Positions 43,340 to 53,691 are shown, numbered from the stretch's first letter. The stretch: DNA of 64,000 nucleotides from Bacteroidaceae bacterium (GCA_017935785.1 JAGBGU010000045.1:34032-98031), one strand, 5' to 3'. The notes: generated by a model from the sequence alone, not told the origin. Program-made: numbers and translations.

Positions 43340-46300
43340 TTATTGACATAAATCAACTTTTTTTATCTCGCCCGAGTAGATATACCAGAGAAAACCCCTG
43401 ACTTCCATTTGCGGATACATACGGGACATCAGCAGCATATAGGCCTGAACCTGCTCAATGTGTTCCGACCACGGTTTGCCGCATTTGAAGTCAATGACCG
43501 TGATGGTTGTACCGGAAATAACGACACGGTCGGGTCGCTTTACCTCAGGCTCCCCGGTTTGCGGATCCATGGATACAATGCTGCATTCGTTATATACCTT
43601 GTTTTCAGCGGAGAACCACGAACGGACAAGCTCTTCCTGCATGCCGTGCTGTATGCGCCTGATTATGGACTTGCGCTGTGACGGGTCGGTTATAAGCCCT
43701 TGGTTCTGGCAACGGTTGAGTACGGCATCCACATCATCAAGGTGCTCAATCTGACTGAGGACGTAATGAAGGATTTTACCCAACTCAATATAATCCTGTT
43801 CCTGCAGACTGTCCTCTCCTATGGCACGGATAAAACGTGAGGACTCGTTACTTTGCATAAAATCCAGATGCGGACGGTATGATGAATATGCGGTATGCAG
43901 GTCATCTGCCAGTGGTGTCATCCGGTTATCCCCTTTGGCTGCGTCTTTCTGCTCTTCAGCCATTGGCTCACCCATTGCAAAAGAGTATTCATCCCCCTCC
44001 TTGTCCATATCCAGACCCAGGCGAAGCAGGTCGCCTGAAAGGGAAGTGGTGGTAAGCGTAGCCGACTTGGACGCCAAACCCCAGATGAGCATGTTGCATT
44101 CCGCACGCGTAAATGCCACATAAAGCGTATTGAGTGCATCTACCCGCTTCTGCAGATGTTCCTCCTCGTACCAAGGGGAGAAAATACTTTCAGTCACATC
44201 CTTTTTGTTCCGGATGTTTATGGGCAGCAGCCCTAATTCATTATAGGGGATTTCCGGCGGTTCGCACCACAGACGTTCCTCCGTCTGGTCTTTCTCTATT
44301 TCCCATTCCGTATATGGTAGCAGAACGGTGTGGAACTGCAAACCCTTGCTCTGGTGTATGGTCATAATCTGCAGTCCCGGAATCTTTCCGCTCGGGATGG
44401 GTTCGTTGGCCAGTTTCTCGTCCCATGCAGACAAGAATGAACGGAGGTCTGAAGGATGGTTGCGGAGATAATGTTGCAACTGGTCATAGAATGCGAATAA
44501 ATACGCCGACTGTCCGGGTATGTGCGAGAGGCTGAAGATACGGTAAAGCTCTTCACACAAAACATACAGCGGCAATGTGGAAAGTTCTGCCCTCCTCTTC
44601 ATAAACTCATCCGGCAGACATTGTTCAGTACCGGCGGGCGCAAAATGGTGCGGTGTGGCCGGGCTGCCCAATACATCCGTCAGATAATGCTTTGTCAGGT
44701 AGTGGATGGGGACAGGGTCAGTCTCTTGCGGGTCGGCCAATACACGGAGCGCATTGACAATCATCTGTACAGCCACACTGGAGGACAACAGGAAAGATTC
44801 GTCGCTAACCAAGCGGATATCGGGCGCCAGACGGTGGAAACGTTCTATCAATTCTGTCCCCATCCTGCGCTTGCGCACAAGAATGGCCATGTCAGAAAGC
44901 TGAACCCCCTTTTCCATCAGTAAACGGATCTGCCCAATCATATCGGTGACAAACCGCTCCTCGTAATTGTCTGGTTTCTTCAGTCCGCTCTTCTCGTAAA
45001 GCCGCACGCGGACAAAGCCTTTCCCACCCTTCTTCCTGCATTTCTGTTCCACATCGGCATATATGTCCTTTATCTTGAAACGTGCGTCGGGCGAGAGCGT
45101 GTCCAGCAATGCCGCCGCTTGGGGGAAGAATGAGTTATTGAAGGCAATGACCTGTTCATGACTGCGGTAATTGGTGTCCAGCGGAATGACATTGGGCCGC
45201 ATGGAACTCATCTGCTGTTCTATTCCGTGCAGTACGCTCCAGTCTCCGTTACGCCAGCGGTAGATACTTTGCTTTACATCTCCCACCACAAGGTCGTGGC
45301 CGCCCGTAGCCTGATTTTCCAGGAGCAGTGCCCTGAAATTCTGCCATTGCAGCAGACTGGTGTCCTGAAACTCGTCAATCATGACATGGTGCAACTGTGT
45401 ACCCATTTTCTCGAATACAAAAGGAGCGTCGCTGTTCTCTACCAGTTTGCCGAGCAGGATGGGAGTTCTGTTCAACAGAAACTGGTTGTTCTCCTTACAG
45501 ATATTGTCGGCAGTTTCTTCAATACTGCCGAGCAACCGCAACGGACTCAAGTGTTTTAGTGCCAGTTTGGCGGATTTGATTTGCCATATATTGTCCTGAT
45601 AGGTCTTGAGCAAATGCCCTATCTTGTCAGAGAGCGTTCTGGCTTCGGCCAGTAACCCTTCATCCTTTTTGTCGGCCGCTCCTTTCAGAATCTTTACCGG
45701 ATCGGCCGCTGCGGAGGGCAGGGTGGTCTTGCTCCGGTCATAGGCGAACTGCATGATATCCCGCAGGGCAGTCCTGTAATTTTTCCCGTTTGATATACGG
45801 TCATAATTCAGGATACCGTTCTGTAACTGTGCATCCAAAGCTTTCGCCTCAGTCATAATAGCATCCCGGGCGTCAGCCTCAATGTCGTACATCCGTTTCC
45901 GGAAACTGCTGATAGCCTGCTCGTCATTAAGAATCTGGCGCTGTTGTGTGTTGCGGTTCTGGAAACTTTCTTCAAAGATACATTTGGCAAATGATTTCAC
46001 GCTGCGGGTAATATCCCATTTTTCATTATTCTCTATGCGCTCAGCCACATAGTTGAGAACCCACTGCTGGATGCCGGGATTATATTGGAGCGTGTCTATT
46101 ATCCGGTCGACTGCACGGGAAATAACCTCCTCAGTATTCAGTTCCACTTCCAGATTGGCAGTAAGTCCCAACTCATGGGCAAGGTTGCGGAGTATGCTCT
46201 GAAAGAAAGAGTCAATGGTCTCCACCCTGAAAAAACTGAAGTCGTGCAGAATAGCGGACAGCACCTTGGCTGCCCTTTCTCTGAGACGTTTTTCCGGCAA

Positions 46301-46564
46301 CTCCACCCCTTGTGAGATGAGTTTGTCCCTGACAGCCTCGTAATAGGCCTTCCCCTCGGGCAGATTATGTGCCAATGCGTATAACTGCTGGATAATACGG
46401 TCTTTCATTTCGGCCGTAGCCTTGTTGGTAAAGGTAACGGCCAAGGTATGGTGGAATTCGGTGCTGGCCCCCGACGCCAGCAGGCGCGTGATGTATTCGA
46501 CAGCCAAGGTGAAGGTCTTTCCAGAACCGGCAGAGGCCTTGTAGACGGTAAGGGTAGATTGCAT
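43340..46564 (-). CDS. UvrD/RecB-type helicase-nuclease (AddA-like)
   Basis: A 1074-residue superfamily 1A helicase with a C-terminal nuclease. Walker A is YKASAGSGKTFTLAVEY at the N-terminus; motif II VMIDEFQDTSLLQWQNFRAL near 400; motif III region GDVKQSIYRWRNGD near 440; motif V MTIHQSKGLQFHTVLLPY near 735; motif VI LYVAFTRAE near 810. The C-terminus carries RPDRVVISGTTITVIDFKCG, a PD-(D/E)xK nuclease motif. Such AddA/RecB proteins process double-strand DNA ends for recombination, normally with an AddB partner. No AddB is next to it here (neighbours are panB and a small RNA). Start: ATG at 46564, since a promoter -7 lies at 46586. Confidence 0.9.
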   Translation of the reverse strand: MQSTLTVYKASAGSGKTFTLAVEYITRLLASGASTEFHHTLAVTFTNKATAEMKDRIIQQLYALAHNLPEGKAYYEAVRDKLISQGVELPEKRLRERAAKVLSAILHDFSFFRVETIDSFFQSILRNLAHELGLTANLEVELNTEEVISRAVDRIIDTLQYNPGIQQWVLNYVAERIENNEKWDITRSVKSFAKCIFEESFQNRNTQQRQILNDEQAISSFRKRMYDIEADARDAIMTEAKALDAQLQNGILNYDRISNGKNYRTALRDIMQFAYDRSKTTLPSAAADPVKILKGAADKKDEGLLAEARTLSDKIGHLLKTYQDNIWQIKSAKLALKHLSPLRLLGSIEETADNICKENNQFLLNRTPILLGKLVENSDAPFVFEKMGTQLHHVMIDEFQDTSLLQWQNFRALLLENQATGGHDLVVGDVKQSIYRWRNGDWSVLHGIEQQMSSMRPNVIPLDTNYRSHEQVIAFNNSFFPQAAALLDTLSPDARFKIKDIYADVEQKCRKKGGKGFVRVRLYEKSGLKKPDNYEERFVTDMIGQIRLLMEKGVQLSDMAILVRKRRMGTELIERFHRLAPDIRLVSDESFLLSSSVAVQMIVNALRVLADPQETDPVPIHYLTKHYLTDVLGSPATPHHFAPAGTEQCLPDEFMKRRAELSTLPLYVLCEELYRIFSLSHIPGQSAYLFAFYDQLQHYLRNHPSDLRSFLSAWDEKLANEPIPSGKIPGLQIMTIHQSKGLQFHTVLLPYTEWEIEKDQTEERLWCEPPEIPYNELGLLPINIRNKKDVTESIFSPWYEEEHLQKRVDALNTLYVAFTRAECNMLIWGLASKSATLTTTSLSGDLLRLGLDMDKEGDEYSFAMGEPMAEEQKDAAKGDNRMTPLADDLHTAYSSYRPHLDFMQSNESSRFIRAIGEDSLQEQDYIELGKILHYVLSQIEHLDDVDAVLNRCQNQGLITDPSQRKSIIRRIQHGMQEELVRSWFSAENKVYNECSIVSMDPQTGEPEVKRPDRVVISGTTITVIDFKCGKPWSEHIEQVQAYMLLMSRMYPQMEVRGFLWYIYSGEIKKVDLCQ

Positions 46565-46585
46565 CGTATGGGTGTGTTTTTGATG

Positions 46586-46593
46586 CAAAGATA
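46586..46593 (-). promoter_or_regulatory. -7 element of helicase gene
   Basis: Minus-strand TATCTTTG, 22 bp before the ATG at 46564. Confidence 0.5.
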
Positions 46594-46637
46594 GTGTATT
46601 TCCTTACAAAAATGGGGCCATTGTGTGAGAAAATGTG

Positions 46638-46645
46638 TAATTTTG
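46638..46645 (+). promoter_or_regulatory. -7 element of panB
   Basis: TAATTTTG, 43 bp before the ATG at 46688. Divergent from the helicase element. Confidence 0.5.
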
Positions 46646-46687
46646 CAGCAGATTTACATTAAATGTCTTTTAATAAACGTTTATACT

Positions 46688-47506
46688 ATGGCAGGATATT
46701 TGGTTGATGATACGCGGAAAGTTACCACAAACCGACTGATGGACATGAAGAAGCAGGGCAAGAAGATAGCCATGCTAACCTCTTATGACTATACTATGGC
46801 CCAGATAGTGGACCAAGCCGGGATAGACATAATTCTGGTAGGAGATTCGGCCAGCAACGTGATGGCTGGAAACGAAACCACCTTGCCGATAACGATAGAT
46901 CAGATGATTTACCATGCCCGCAGCGTGGCACGGGGATCCAAACGGGCTTTAGTGGTGTGTGACATGCCCTTCGGCACATATCAGGTAAATGCGGTAGAGG
47001 GTGTGAAAAACGCCATCCGCATCATGCAGGAGACTGGAGCGGACGCCCTGAAACTGGAGGGCGGAGCAGAAATCCTGGACACCATAAAGGCTATCCTTAA
47101 TGCTGGTATTCCCGTAATGGGTCATTTGGGACTTACTCCGCAGAGTATCAATAAATTCGGAACGTATGCCGTGCGAGCTAAGGAGGAAGCTGAGGCCCTG
47201 AAACTGCTGTCGGATGCCAAAGCACTTGAAGAGGCCGGATGTTTTGCCCTGGTTGTAGAAAAGATACCGACAGTATTGACTGAAAAGGTTTGCCAGTCTG
47301 TCCAGATTCCTGTTATTGGCATCGGTGGCGGTCCTGCAGACGGTCAGGTGCTTGTAGTGCAAGACATGTTGGGTATGAACAAGGGATTTGCGCCAAAGTT
47401 CCTGCGCAGGTATGCTGATTTGCATACCATTATGACAGATGCAATCGGACAGTACATCACGGATGTGAAAGAAGGGGATTTCCCTAATGAAGGGGAGCGT
47501 TATTGA
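46688..47506 (+). CDS. panB: 3-methyl-2-oxobutanoate hydroxymethyltransferase
   Basis: A 272-residue TIM-barrel enzyme of pantothenate synthesis: transfers a hydroxymethyl group from methylene-tetrahydrofolate to alpha-ketoisovalerate to make ketopantoate. Motifs: [39 protein letters not shown] (the metal and substrate site), [32 protein letters not shown] and [20 protein letters not shown]. The ATG at 46688 gives the usual family start, [17 protein letters not shown]. The 3' end overlaps the convergent histidine kinase by 7 bp. No other pan gene is nearby. Confidence 0.96.
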   Translation: MAGYLVDDTRKVTTNRLMDMKKQGKKIAMLTSYDYTMAQIVDQAGIDIILVGDSASNVMAGNETTLPITIDQMIYHARSVARGSKRALVVCDMPFGTYQVNAVEGVKNAIRIMQETGADALKLEGGAEILDTIKAILNAGIPVMGHLGLTPQSINKFGTYAVRAKEEAEALKLLSDAKALEEAGCFALVVEKIPTVLTEKVCQSVQIPVIGIGGGPADGQVLVVQDMLGMNKGFAPKFLRRYADLHTIMTDAIGQYITDVKEGDFPNEGERY

Positions 47507-48492
47507 CAAACTCTTAGGGAGAAATCGAAACAAAGTCCGCCAACCGGGGATTGGTGTGCGCTAATCTGGCCGCCATGAAACAGGATGGCATTTTTGACAA
47601 TGGCCAGTCCCAGCCCCGTTCCGCCTATACGTCTGCTGCGTCCCTTGTCCACTCTATAAAAACGGTTGAAGATGTTGGGCAGGTGTTCGTCAGAGATGCC
47701 TACGCCATTGTCTGAATATTGGAAGTGCCATAGACCGTTTCTGGTTCCGGTGCAGGCCAGGCGTATGGTAGTGCCGTCGCCGGCATAAGCGATACTGTTA
47801 TCCAACAGATTACGGAATATGCTGTAGAGCAGTCCCTCATTTCCCATTATGGGTATCTCTTCAGGAATCTCCACTTTTATATCCATTCGCCGCTGTGACA
47901 ATGCCAACTGTACATCGCTCATGATTCCGCTGATTAACGGATTCAGATCCAAATTGGTTATTTCGAGTTGCTCAGGCGCTTCGTCCATACGATTCAGGGT
48001 GTTTATGCCCCGTAAGAGGCTGGTCAGCCTTTGGGTCTGTATATGACAACGGCTCAGGAACTGCGTCCTTTGTGCCTCGTCCATTTCCGGATTTTGCAGG
48101 ATTGTCTCTATATATCCCTGGATACTGGCCACGGGAGTCTTTAGCTCATGACTCATATTCACACTCAACTGCCTTTTTAGTTTGCTGTTTTCCTTTTCCT
48201 GTAACCGGTTTATCATCCTGCCCAAAATGCGTGCCTGGCGGAATAGGACTAACGTAAGTATTAAGGCTATATAGACTGAAATCCAAAGAAATCCCATATC
48301 AGAACCATGTCCGGCATCTTGTCCTCTTTCCGCATAGTTGGTGGCTACATGGTAATGGTAATAGATGGAGCACCCTACAAAGACCCAAAGCAATGCCGCC
48401 ATGCTGATGAAGAATGAGAATCCCATTCTGTGTCCATGATTTGCAGGCATGAAACGGTGTAATATTTTATTCCATCTGGAAACAGTACCCAT
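47500..48492 (-). CDS. sensor histidine kinase, PhoR-like
   Basis: A 330-residue membrane kinase with two transmembrane segments (about 24-46 and 70-90) and a very short periplasmic loop between them. The dimerisation/H box is [20 protein letters not shown] (phospho-His about 116), then the ATP domain: N box [13 protein letters not shown]1 [21 protein letters not shown]2 [12 protein letters not shown]. The short loop suggests it senses a membrane or internal signal. The ATG at 48492 overlaps the end of the response regulator gene by 26 nt; a start at 48450 is also possible. Confidence 0.92.
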   Translation of the reverse strand: MGTVSRWNKILHRFMPANHGHRMGFSFFISMAALLWVFVGCSIYYHYHVATNYAERGQDAGHGSDMGFLWISVYIALILTLVLFRQARILGRMINRLQEKENSKLKRQLSVNMSHELKTPVASIQGYIETILQNPEMDEAQRTQFLSRCHIQTQRLTSLLRGINTLNRMDEAPEQLEITNLDLNPLISGIMSDVQLALSQRRMDIKVEIPEEIPIMGNEGLLYSIFRNLLDNSIAYAGDGTTIRLACTGTRNGLWHFQYSDNGVGISDEHLPNIFNRFYRVDKGRSRRIGGTGLGLAIVKNAILFHGGQISAHQSPVGGLCFDFSLRVCQ

Positions 48493-49159
48493 ACCCTTGG
48501 CGTGTGATTATACGTTGGCCGTATGTCCCGAGTTTTCTACGCAGGCGAGTGATGTTCACGTCAACGGTCCTGTCCAATACGTAAGCATCATCCTGCCAGA
48601 CCAAATCTACAATTTCGGCACGGCTGTAAACTCTGCCCGCTCCTTGTATGAGAAGGGCGAGAATCTCAAATTCCGTCTTGGTCAGGGAAACGGTAGCCCC
48701 GTCAAGAACGGCAGTTTTTCTGGACATGTCCAATTGGATTCCCAGATAACTGACAAAGGCAGAACGCGGAGACTGGCTGTGCTTGTTCCTGCGTAGTACG
48801 GCTTTAACGCGTAACACCACTTCCCGAATACTGAAAGGCTTGGATATGTAGTCGTCAGCTCCAAGAGAAAGTCCGGTGACCGTGTCGTTCTCTGTGTCTC
48901 TTGCTGTAAGGAAAATGACCGGCAAGTCCGCAGTTTCGGGTTTGGCCCTGAGCATCTTTATCATGCGGAATCCGCTGATTTCGCCCATCATTACGTCAAG
49001 TAATAACAAGTCATACTGATTCAGGTCAGTCCTTAAGGCTTCTTCTGCGCTATATGCCACATCTACAGCATAGCCTTCATTCTCAAGATTGAAACGCAGA
49101 ATGTCGCACAAATCTTCCTCGTCGTCTACTACTAATATGCGTTGAACTTCCCGGTTCAT
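48467..49159 (-). CDS. OmpR/PhoB-family response regulator
   Basis: A 230-residue regulator. Receiver domain (1-120): acidic pocket VVDDEEDL near 11-14, phospho-acceptor Asp in LLLLDVMMGEI near 55, Thr in IFLTARD near 84, Lys in YISKPFS near 106. C-terminal winged-helix DNA-binding domain (about 130-230) with LTKTEFEILALL, RAEIVDLVW, VDVNITRLRRKLG and TRQGYGYCF. It is first in the operon with the kinase and has its own promoter. Targets unknown. Confidence 0.95.
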   Translation of the reverse strand: MNREVQRILVVDDEEDLCDILRFNLENEGYAVDVAYSAEEALRTDLNQYDLLLLDVMMGEISGFRMIKMLRAKPETADLPVIFLTARDTENDTVTGLSLGADDYISKPFSIREVVLRVKAVLRRNKHSQSPRSAFVSYLGIQLDMSRKTAVLDGATVSLTKTEFEILALLIQGAGRVYSRAEIVDLVWQDDAYVLDRTVDVNITRLRRKLGTYGQRIITRQGYGYCFQME

Positions 49160-49196
49160 GATAAAATTAGATTAGCCACATATGCAAAATTCACGA

Positions 49197-49227
49197 CAAA
49201 GTTAAGCTATTTTTCAGCTTGTGCAAA
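49197..49227 (-). promoter_or_regulatory. promoter of two-component operon
   Basis: Minus strand: TTTG (49224-49227), 19 bp, TAACTTTG (49197-49204). Full consensus match; divergent from the epimerase gene. Confidence 0.75.
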
Positions 49228-49267
49228 ATAAAATATACATTTATGACAATCTCACGCCCTTTTTTTG

Positions 49268-49275
49268 TAACTTTG
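49268..49275 (+). promoter_or_regulatory. -7 element of CapD-like gene
   Basis: TAACTTTG, 24 bp before the ATG at 49299. The -33 region is a poor match. Confidence 0.5.
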
Positions 49276-49298
49276 CAAATAATAAGACTTATTACGCA

Positions 49299-51218
49299 AT
49301 GGTGAATACTTTTTTCTATAAATTGGCAAATTGGTATTTTACGAAAAACGCACTTCCGTATTGGACCATTCTGTTAATAGATTGCATGATCGTTTATTTG
49401 TCTACCTTATTGTCATGCCTTATTATGCACAGGCCAGGCTATTTGGGAGAATACTTTCTTGAAATCTCAACCTTGACCGGAGCATCTCTGATTCTTTTCA
49501 TTCTAGCCTTCCGTCTGTTTCATACTTATTCCGGTTTTATCCGTTATAGCTCAATCTATGATTTGCAGCGTATAGCCTTAAGTATGTTTACAGGATGCGT
49601 TATGGTACTGGTGGTTCTTTATTTATTCCGTACAGAAAACTGGCTGTTCCCTATAAATGGACGTGATTGGGCACTGATGGCATTGATTGCCACCATGCTG
49701 ATGTTTTCAGTGCGTATGATAGTGAGGGCTATCTATGAAAAATCCATGAACCCCAAGGGAGAACATCGAATTTTCATTTATGGAGTAAAGACAGGTGGAG
49801 TGGGTTTGGCCCGTTTTATCTCTGACCAGCCTCAATATGAGGATTATGAGATATCCGGTTTCGTAAGCGACAAGGAGGATTCGGATAAAAAATATCTGAT
49901 GGGTAAACGCATTTATGTGAATAACGATAACTTGGTGGAGATAATGAAAGCCCGCCACATAGAAGCTTTAATGGTTTCCCCTTTGAAGATAGAACGTTTG
50001 CGTAATAATGAGAAACTTGTAAACCAATTGATTGAGGCAAATATAAAGATAGTATTTGTCAGCTCCAGTGAAGAGTGGGATGGCTCCACACCATTGGATC
50101 ATGTGCGTCTGAAAGAAGTGGAGGTGGAAGACTTGTTGCCACGTGCTGAGATCCAAGTGGACATGGAGGCGAACGGTGCACAATTCAGAAACAAGGTAAT
50201 TATGATTACTGGTGCTGCAGGCAGTATCGGGCATGAATTGGTACGTCAGATAGCTGTTTACAAACCCAAGAAGCTGGTTCTTATCGACCAAGCAGAAACA
50301 CCTATGCATGATGTGCGACTTGAAATGATGCAGAAATTCCCTTACATTGATGCGCAGACGGTTGTGACCAGCATAACAAAGCGACGTCACATGAGAAGTA
50401 TATTTAAGGAAGCCAGACCTGAGTATGTCTTTCATGCCGCTGCATACAAGCATGTGCCCATGATGGAAGACAACCCGGGAAATGCTATTCAGAACAATTG
50501 TTATGGCACGAGAGTCATTGCAGACCTGTCTGTAGAATTCGGGGTAAAGAAGTTTGTTATGGTTTCTACGGACAAGGCGGTTAATCCGACAAATGTGATG
50601 GGCTGTTCAAAACGATTGTGTGAAATATATGTGCAGTCCTTGAACAAAGCCATTGTTGAAGGGAAAGTAAAAGGCATAACCCAGTTCGTGACAACCCGAT
50701 TTGGAAATGTTCTTGGCAGCAATGGGTCTGTTATACCATTGTTCCGTGAACAAATTCAGAATGGAGGTCCCATTACGGTGACACACCCTGACATTGTCCG
50801 CTATTTTATGCTGATTCCAGAGGCCTGTAAATTGGTTATTGAAGCCGCGACAATGGGTAAGGGAGGTGAGATATTCGTCTTTGATATGGGCCAGCCGGTA
50901 AAGATTGTAGACTTGGCCAAGAGAATGATAAAGCTAAGTGGAGCACAAAATATTGAAATCAGATATACCGGTTTGCGTGACGGGGAAAAGTTATATGAAG
51001 AAGTCCTCAACGACGGAGAAACCACAATACCCACCCACCATCCGAAGATCATGATAGCCGCCGTCAGAGAATATGAGTACGAGAAGGCAAAGGAGGATGA
51101 GGATATTTTGTTGGAATTGAGCTATACTTATGATGACATGGCAATTGTAAGAAAGATGAAGGAGATAGTCCCTGAATACAGGAGCCAGCACAGTAAGTAT
51201 GAAAAGTTAGACAAATAG
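49299..51218 (+). CDS. CapD/FlaA1-type nucleotide-sugar 4,6-dehydratase, membrane-bound
   Basis: A 639-residue inner-membrane enzyme. Four to five hydrophobic segments in the first ~150 residues, a CoA-binding-like Rossmann fold (about 150-260), then the catalytic SDR domain with VIMITGAAGSIGHELVRQI (NAD binding, about 305), FHAAAYKHVPMMEDNP (about 395) and STDKAVNPTNVMGCSKRLCE (about 440), which holds the Met/Lys in place of the usual Tyr-x-x-x-Lys as in FlaA1/PglF/CapD. It makes UDP-4-keto sugars for capsule, O-antigen or N-acetyl-amino-sugar synthesis. No other polysaccharide genes follow within the window, so it may be a shared housekeeping enzyme. The ATG at 49299 follows a -7 element; earlier starts would precede it. 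Confidence 0.92.
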   Translation: MVNTFFYKLANWYFTKNALPYWTILLIDCMIVYLSTLLSCLIMHRPGYLGEYFLEISTLTGASLILFILAFRLFHTYSGFIRYSSIYDLQRIALSMFTGCVMVLVVLYLFRTENWLFPINGRDWALMALIATMLMFSVRMIVRAIYEKSMNPKGEHRIFIYGVKTGGVGLARFISDQPQYEDYEISGFVSDKEDSDKKYLMGKRIYVNNDNLVEIMKARHIEALMVSPLKIERLRNNEKLVNQLIEANIKIVFVSSSEEWDGSTPLDHVRLKEVEVEDLLPRAEIQVDMEANGAQFRNKVIMITGAAGSIGHELVRQIAVYKPKKLVLIDQAETPMHDVRLEMMQKFPYIDAQTVVTSITKRRHMRSIFKEARPEYVFHAAAYKHVPMMEDNPGNAIQNNCYGTRVIADLSVEFGVKKFVMVSTDKAVNPTNVMGCSKRLCEIYVQSLNKAIVEGKVKGITQFVTTRFGNVLGSNGSVIPLFREQIQNGGPITVTHPDIVRYFMLIPEACKLVIEAATMGKGGEIFVFDMGQPVKIVDLAKRMIKLSGAQNIEIRYTGLRDGEKLYEEVLNDGETTIPTHHPKIMIAAVREYEYEKAKEDEDILLELSYTYDDMAIVRKMKEIVPEYRSQHSKYEKLDK

Positions 51219-51222
51219 AGGC

Positions 51223-53265
51223 TTATTGGGGTACGTATTTAAGCAATAGACTGGCACGAGGCTTGTCAATGTGCAGCGTGAATCCGTTCAGCAGTTCTGC
51301 CCCGCTTTTTTCGAAGGTCTTGCCGGTGTCTTTACAAGTGATGACATATATGCGTGCTGCGTTAAGCCCGGACAGTCTCACCGTATAATCATTTTCCTTG
51401 TTCTCCGGCCGGCGGAATGCCACAACATAACCAGTTTGGTCTGATGGTTTGTGCAGCTGGTAGGCCAGCCAACAGTCATTGCCGGTAAGGTCGCCCATCC
51501 CACTTAGCGGGTAATAGTCTTCGTAATAATAGGGGCGTACCTCCTTGTATTCCTCGATACACTTCTGCATATCAAGGAATGACTGGCCGGCTTGTGTGAA
51601 TTTCCAATTGAACACTACTGCACTGCTCATGGAAGAACGGAAGTCGAAACGGTCCACATAGTAGGCGCCGGTGCCATGCTGGGGCAGGTATAAGTTGAGG
51701 CCGTATGTGTGACATTGGTAACCCATCGGCTCGCTGTACTGGTAGTCTGTCCGCCATAGCGGTGCGCTACGCAGCGATGTCTCATAGTCGAGCCGGCGTC
51801 CGCCGCTGGCACAGTTGTCGATAAGCATGTCGGGGAAACGTTCTAAAAGATAGTCCCAATAAGCGTACAGACCCTCGATATATTTCACTTCAGTTATGCC
51901 CATACGTTTCGGCTCGTCTGCCTGGCGCCAGAAACCTAACGGTTCTATGTTGAAATCCTGGCGGTAATAGTCTATCCCGCTTTCTTCCATGAAGTCGCCC
52001 ATGTATTGGCACAGCCATTTCAACGCATCAGGCTCTCCCAGATTCAGCAGGAAATTAGCGTCCCCATCCTTGGAAAGAAGCCATTCCGGATGGGCCTGTG
52101 CCCATTCAGAACCTGCAGCGACCCGTTCCGGCTCAAACCAGACCATGAACTTGGAGCCTAATTTATGCGCATAGTCCGCTACCGGGCGCAGCCCATTCTC
52201 ATACCGTATTTTATCCGGTCGCCAGGTGCCGGCGGTATTGTACCAATTGCGCCCTTTCTCATATTCGTCCGCATGTTCTGACCATCCGGCATCCATCCAG
52301 AATACCTCAGGCAGAATGCCGAACATTTTGGACCGTTGCATCAGTGCGATGGCATATTCTGTCGTAACGCAAGTATATTCGTTACATGGTGCAGGGTCTC
52401 CCCAGTTAAACCCGCCGCTCATGGGGTAAAATACAGGCTTGCCGCCGATCTTGCGTGAACGATGCGCCAGCATGAAACGGCGGAATGTGTTATGTCCTAT
52501 CATGCGGTCTGCACCTTCCCAGAAAAGGAGGCATACGCTGGCCATACGGATGCGTTCGCCTGGTTTAAGATAGGCGTTGAAGTGTTCCAACCCCGTATCC
52601 AGATGGACTGCACACGCAGAAACCGGTTTGATAAGACTATACCACTGGCCTGTCCAGCCGATGGCCACCATTGTCCCACATTGTGCCTGGGTCTCTATAT
52701 TGAAGAACGGGAAACCGCCATGTGAGGAACTGCGTCCGCCATGAGGCGCCCGATACAGACTGTCACCTGTTTGCAGGTCTGCCATTCTGGGAGCAAAGTC
52801 GTGTCGGGCACCAGTGCTCCCTTCCGCATAGTGAATTCTGAACGGCCCTTTAGCGGATGTGCTGAAAGAGATGTCGGCAGTTTTTACATCAGATATCTGT
52901 GCAGAATTGCTTTCCGCATGGTTTACGAAGCGGAGCGTCCAGTCTACGGCGCCATATTGAGGATAGCCCTTGATGTCACATTCCACCTTGAATCCGGTCT
53001 GTGGTTCTGTATAGGTAATTGTGTAGGCAGAAACATCCGGTTCCGTATTAGGGTGGTGTGTTTTACTGTATTTCCACTTCTTAATAAAAGATGAAGAAGG
53101 TGTACCATCATATACAAAAGAGAAAGGGGGAACCTGGCCTTTCCCGAAATTGCGGGAAATCCATTGTTCGATGTCAGTTGATTTTGGTCCCAGTTTTACT
53201 GTTCGCTGCGCATAAATAGCTGCAAAGGACAATAGAACCAAACATAATATAATGTGTCTTCTCAT
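51223..53265 (-). CDS. glycoside hydrolase family 36 alpha-galactosidase, secreted
   Basis: A 680-residue exported enzyme. Signal peptide MRRHIILCLVLLSFAAIYAQ, an N-terminal beta-supersandwich (about 25-270), a TIM barrel (about 280-590) and a C-terminal beta domain. Likely nucleophile: Asp in DYYRQDFNIEP near 440; likely acid/base: Asp in APLWRTDYQYSEP near 508. FWMDAGW near 322 and WFEPERV near 378 fit GH36/GH27 substrate-binding loops. It removes alpha-linked galactose from oligosaccharides such as raffinose or host/plant glycans. Third gene of an operon with the CotH and VOC proteins, each spaced 12 bp apart. Confidence 0.9.
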   Translation of the reverse strand: MRRHIILCLVLLSFAAIYAQRTVKLGPKSTDIEQWISRNFGKGQVPPFSFVYDGTPSSSFIKKWKYSKTHHPNTEPDVSAYTITYTEPQTGFKVECDIKGYPQYGAVDWTLRFVNHAESNSAQISDVKTADISFSTSAKGPFRIHYAEGSTGARHDFAPRMADLQTGDSLYRAPHGGRSSSHGGFPFFNIETQAQCGTMVAIGWTGQWYSLIKPVSACAVHLDTGLEHFNAYLKPGERIRMASVCLLFWEGADRMIGHNTFRRFMLAHRSRKIGGKPVFYPMSGGFNWGDPAPCNEYTCVTTEYAIALMQRSKMFGILPEVFWMDAGWSEHADEYEKGRNWYNTAGTWRPDKIRYENGLRPVADYAHKLGSKFMVWFEPERVAAGSEWAQAHPEWLLSKDGDANFLLNLGEPDALKWLCQYMGDFMEESGIDYYRQDFNIEPLGFWRQADEPKRMGITEVKYIEGLYAYWDYLLERFPDMLIDNCASGGRRLDYETSLRSAPLWRTDYQYSEPMGYQCHTYGLNLYLPQHGTGAYYVDRFDFRSSMSSAVVFNWKFTQAGQSFLDMQKCIEEYKEVRPYYYEDYYPLSGMGDLTGNDCWLAYQLHKPSDQTGYVVAFRRPENKENDYTVRLSGLNAARIYVITCKDTGKTFEKSGAELLNGFTLHIDKPRASLLLKYVPQ

Positions 53266-53277
53266 GGTGTATGTGAA

Positions 53278-53679
53278 TTATGCATTAATGTTCCTCTTTT
53301 CAACAAGCTCTATAGGCAGACCATCCGGGTCGTGGAAAAAACAGCATAGTTCTCCATCTGGTGCGGTACGGACGGGCTCGTGGGGGATCTGCATGCGTTC
53401 CAACACTGTGACGGCATCATTGATGTCGGGGACGGAAAAAGCCAGATGCCTTAAGCCGCAGGATTCAGGATAGGAGGGCCGGGGAGGCGATCCGGGAAAG
53501 GTAAACAGCTCTATCAGGTATTCACCGTTAAGTGCCAGACGGCACATCATTGACTCCCGTTCGGGCCGCCATACTTCACTGATCACTTCCATACCCAGAA
53601 TTTGGGTATAGAAGGACAGTGAACGATTATAGTCCGATGCTATTATTGCAATATGGTTGACTGATTGCAAATTGAGCAT
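53278..53679 (-). CDS. VOC-family (glyoxalase-like) protein
   Basis: A 133-residue single-domain VOC protein: paired beta-alpha-beta-beta-beta units with metal-ligand positions His in NHIAIIASDY (about 8), Glu in YLIELFTF (about 56), His in LRHLAFSV (about 77) and Glu in GLPIELVEK (about 126). This is the glyoxalase I-like fold; the closest match in memory is the GloA2/YaeR group of unknown substrate. 12 bp gaps on both sides place it in the CotH-VOC-GH36 operon. Confidence 0.88.
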   Translation of the reverse strand: MLNLQSVNHIAIIASDYNRSLSFYTQILGMEVISEVWRPERESMMCRLALNGEYLIELFTFPGSPPRPSYPESCGLRHLAFSVPDINDAVTVLERMQIPHEPVRTAPDGELCCFFHDPDGLPIELVEKRNINA

Positions 53680-53691
53680 GTTTGTGCTTTG

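Noticed and set aside
43260..43346. 28-codon plus-strand frame MKNTMQNYCFFPY
   Set aside because: Lies over the minus-strand small RNA promoter; no plus-strand gene follows that a leader could serve.
46949..47533. 194-codon frame opposite panB
   Set aside because: Antisense to a fully motif-supported enzyme.
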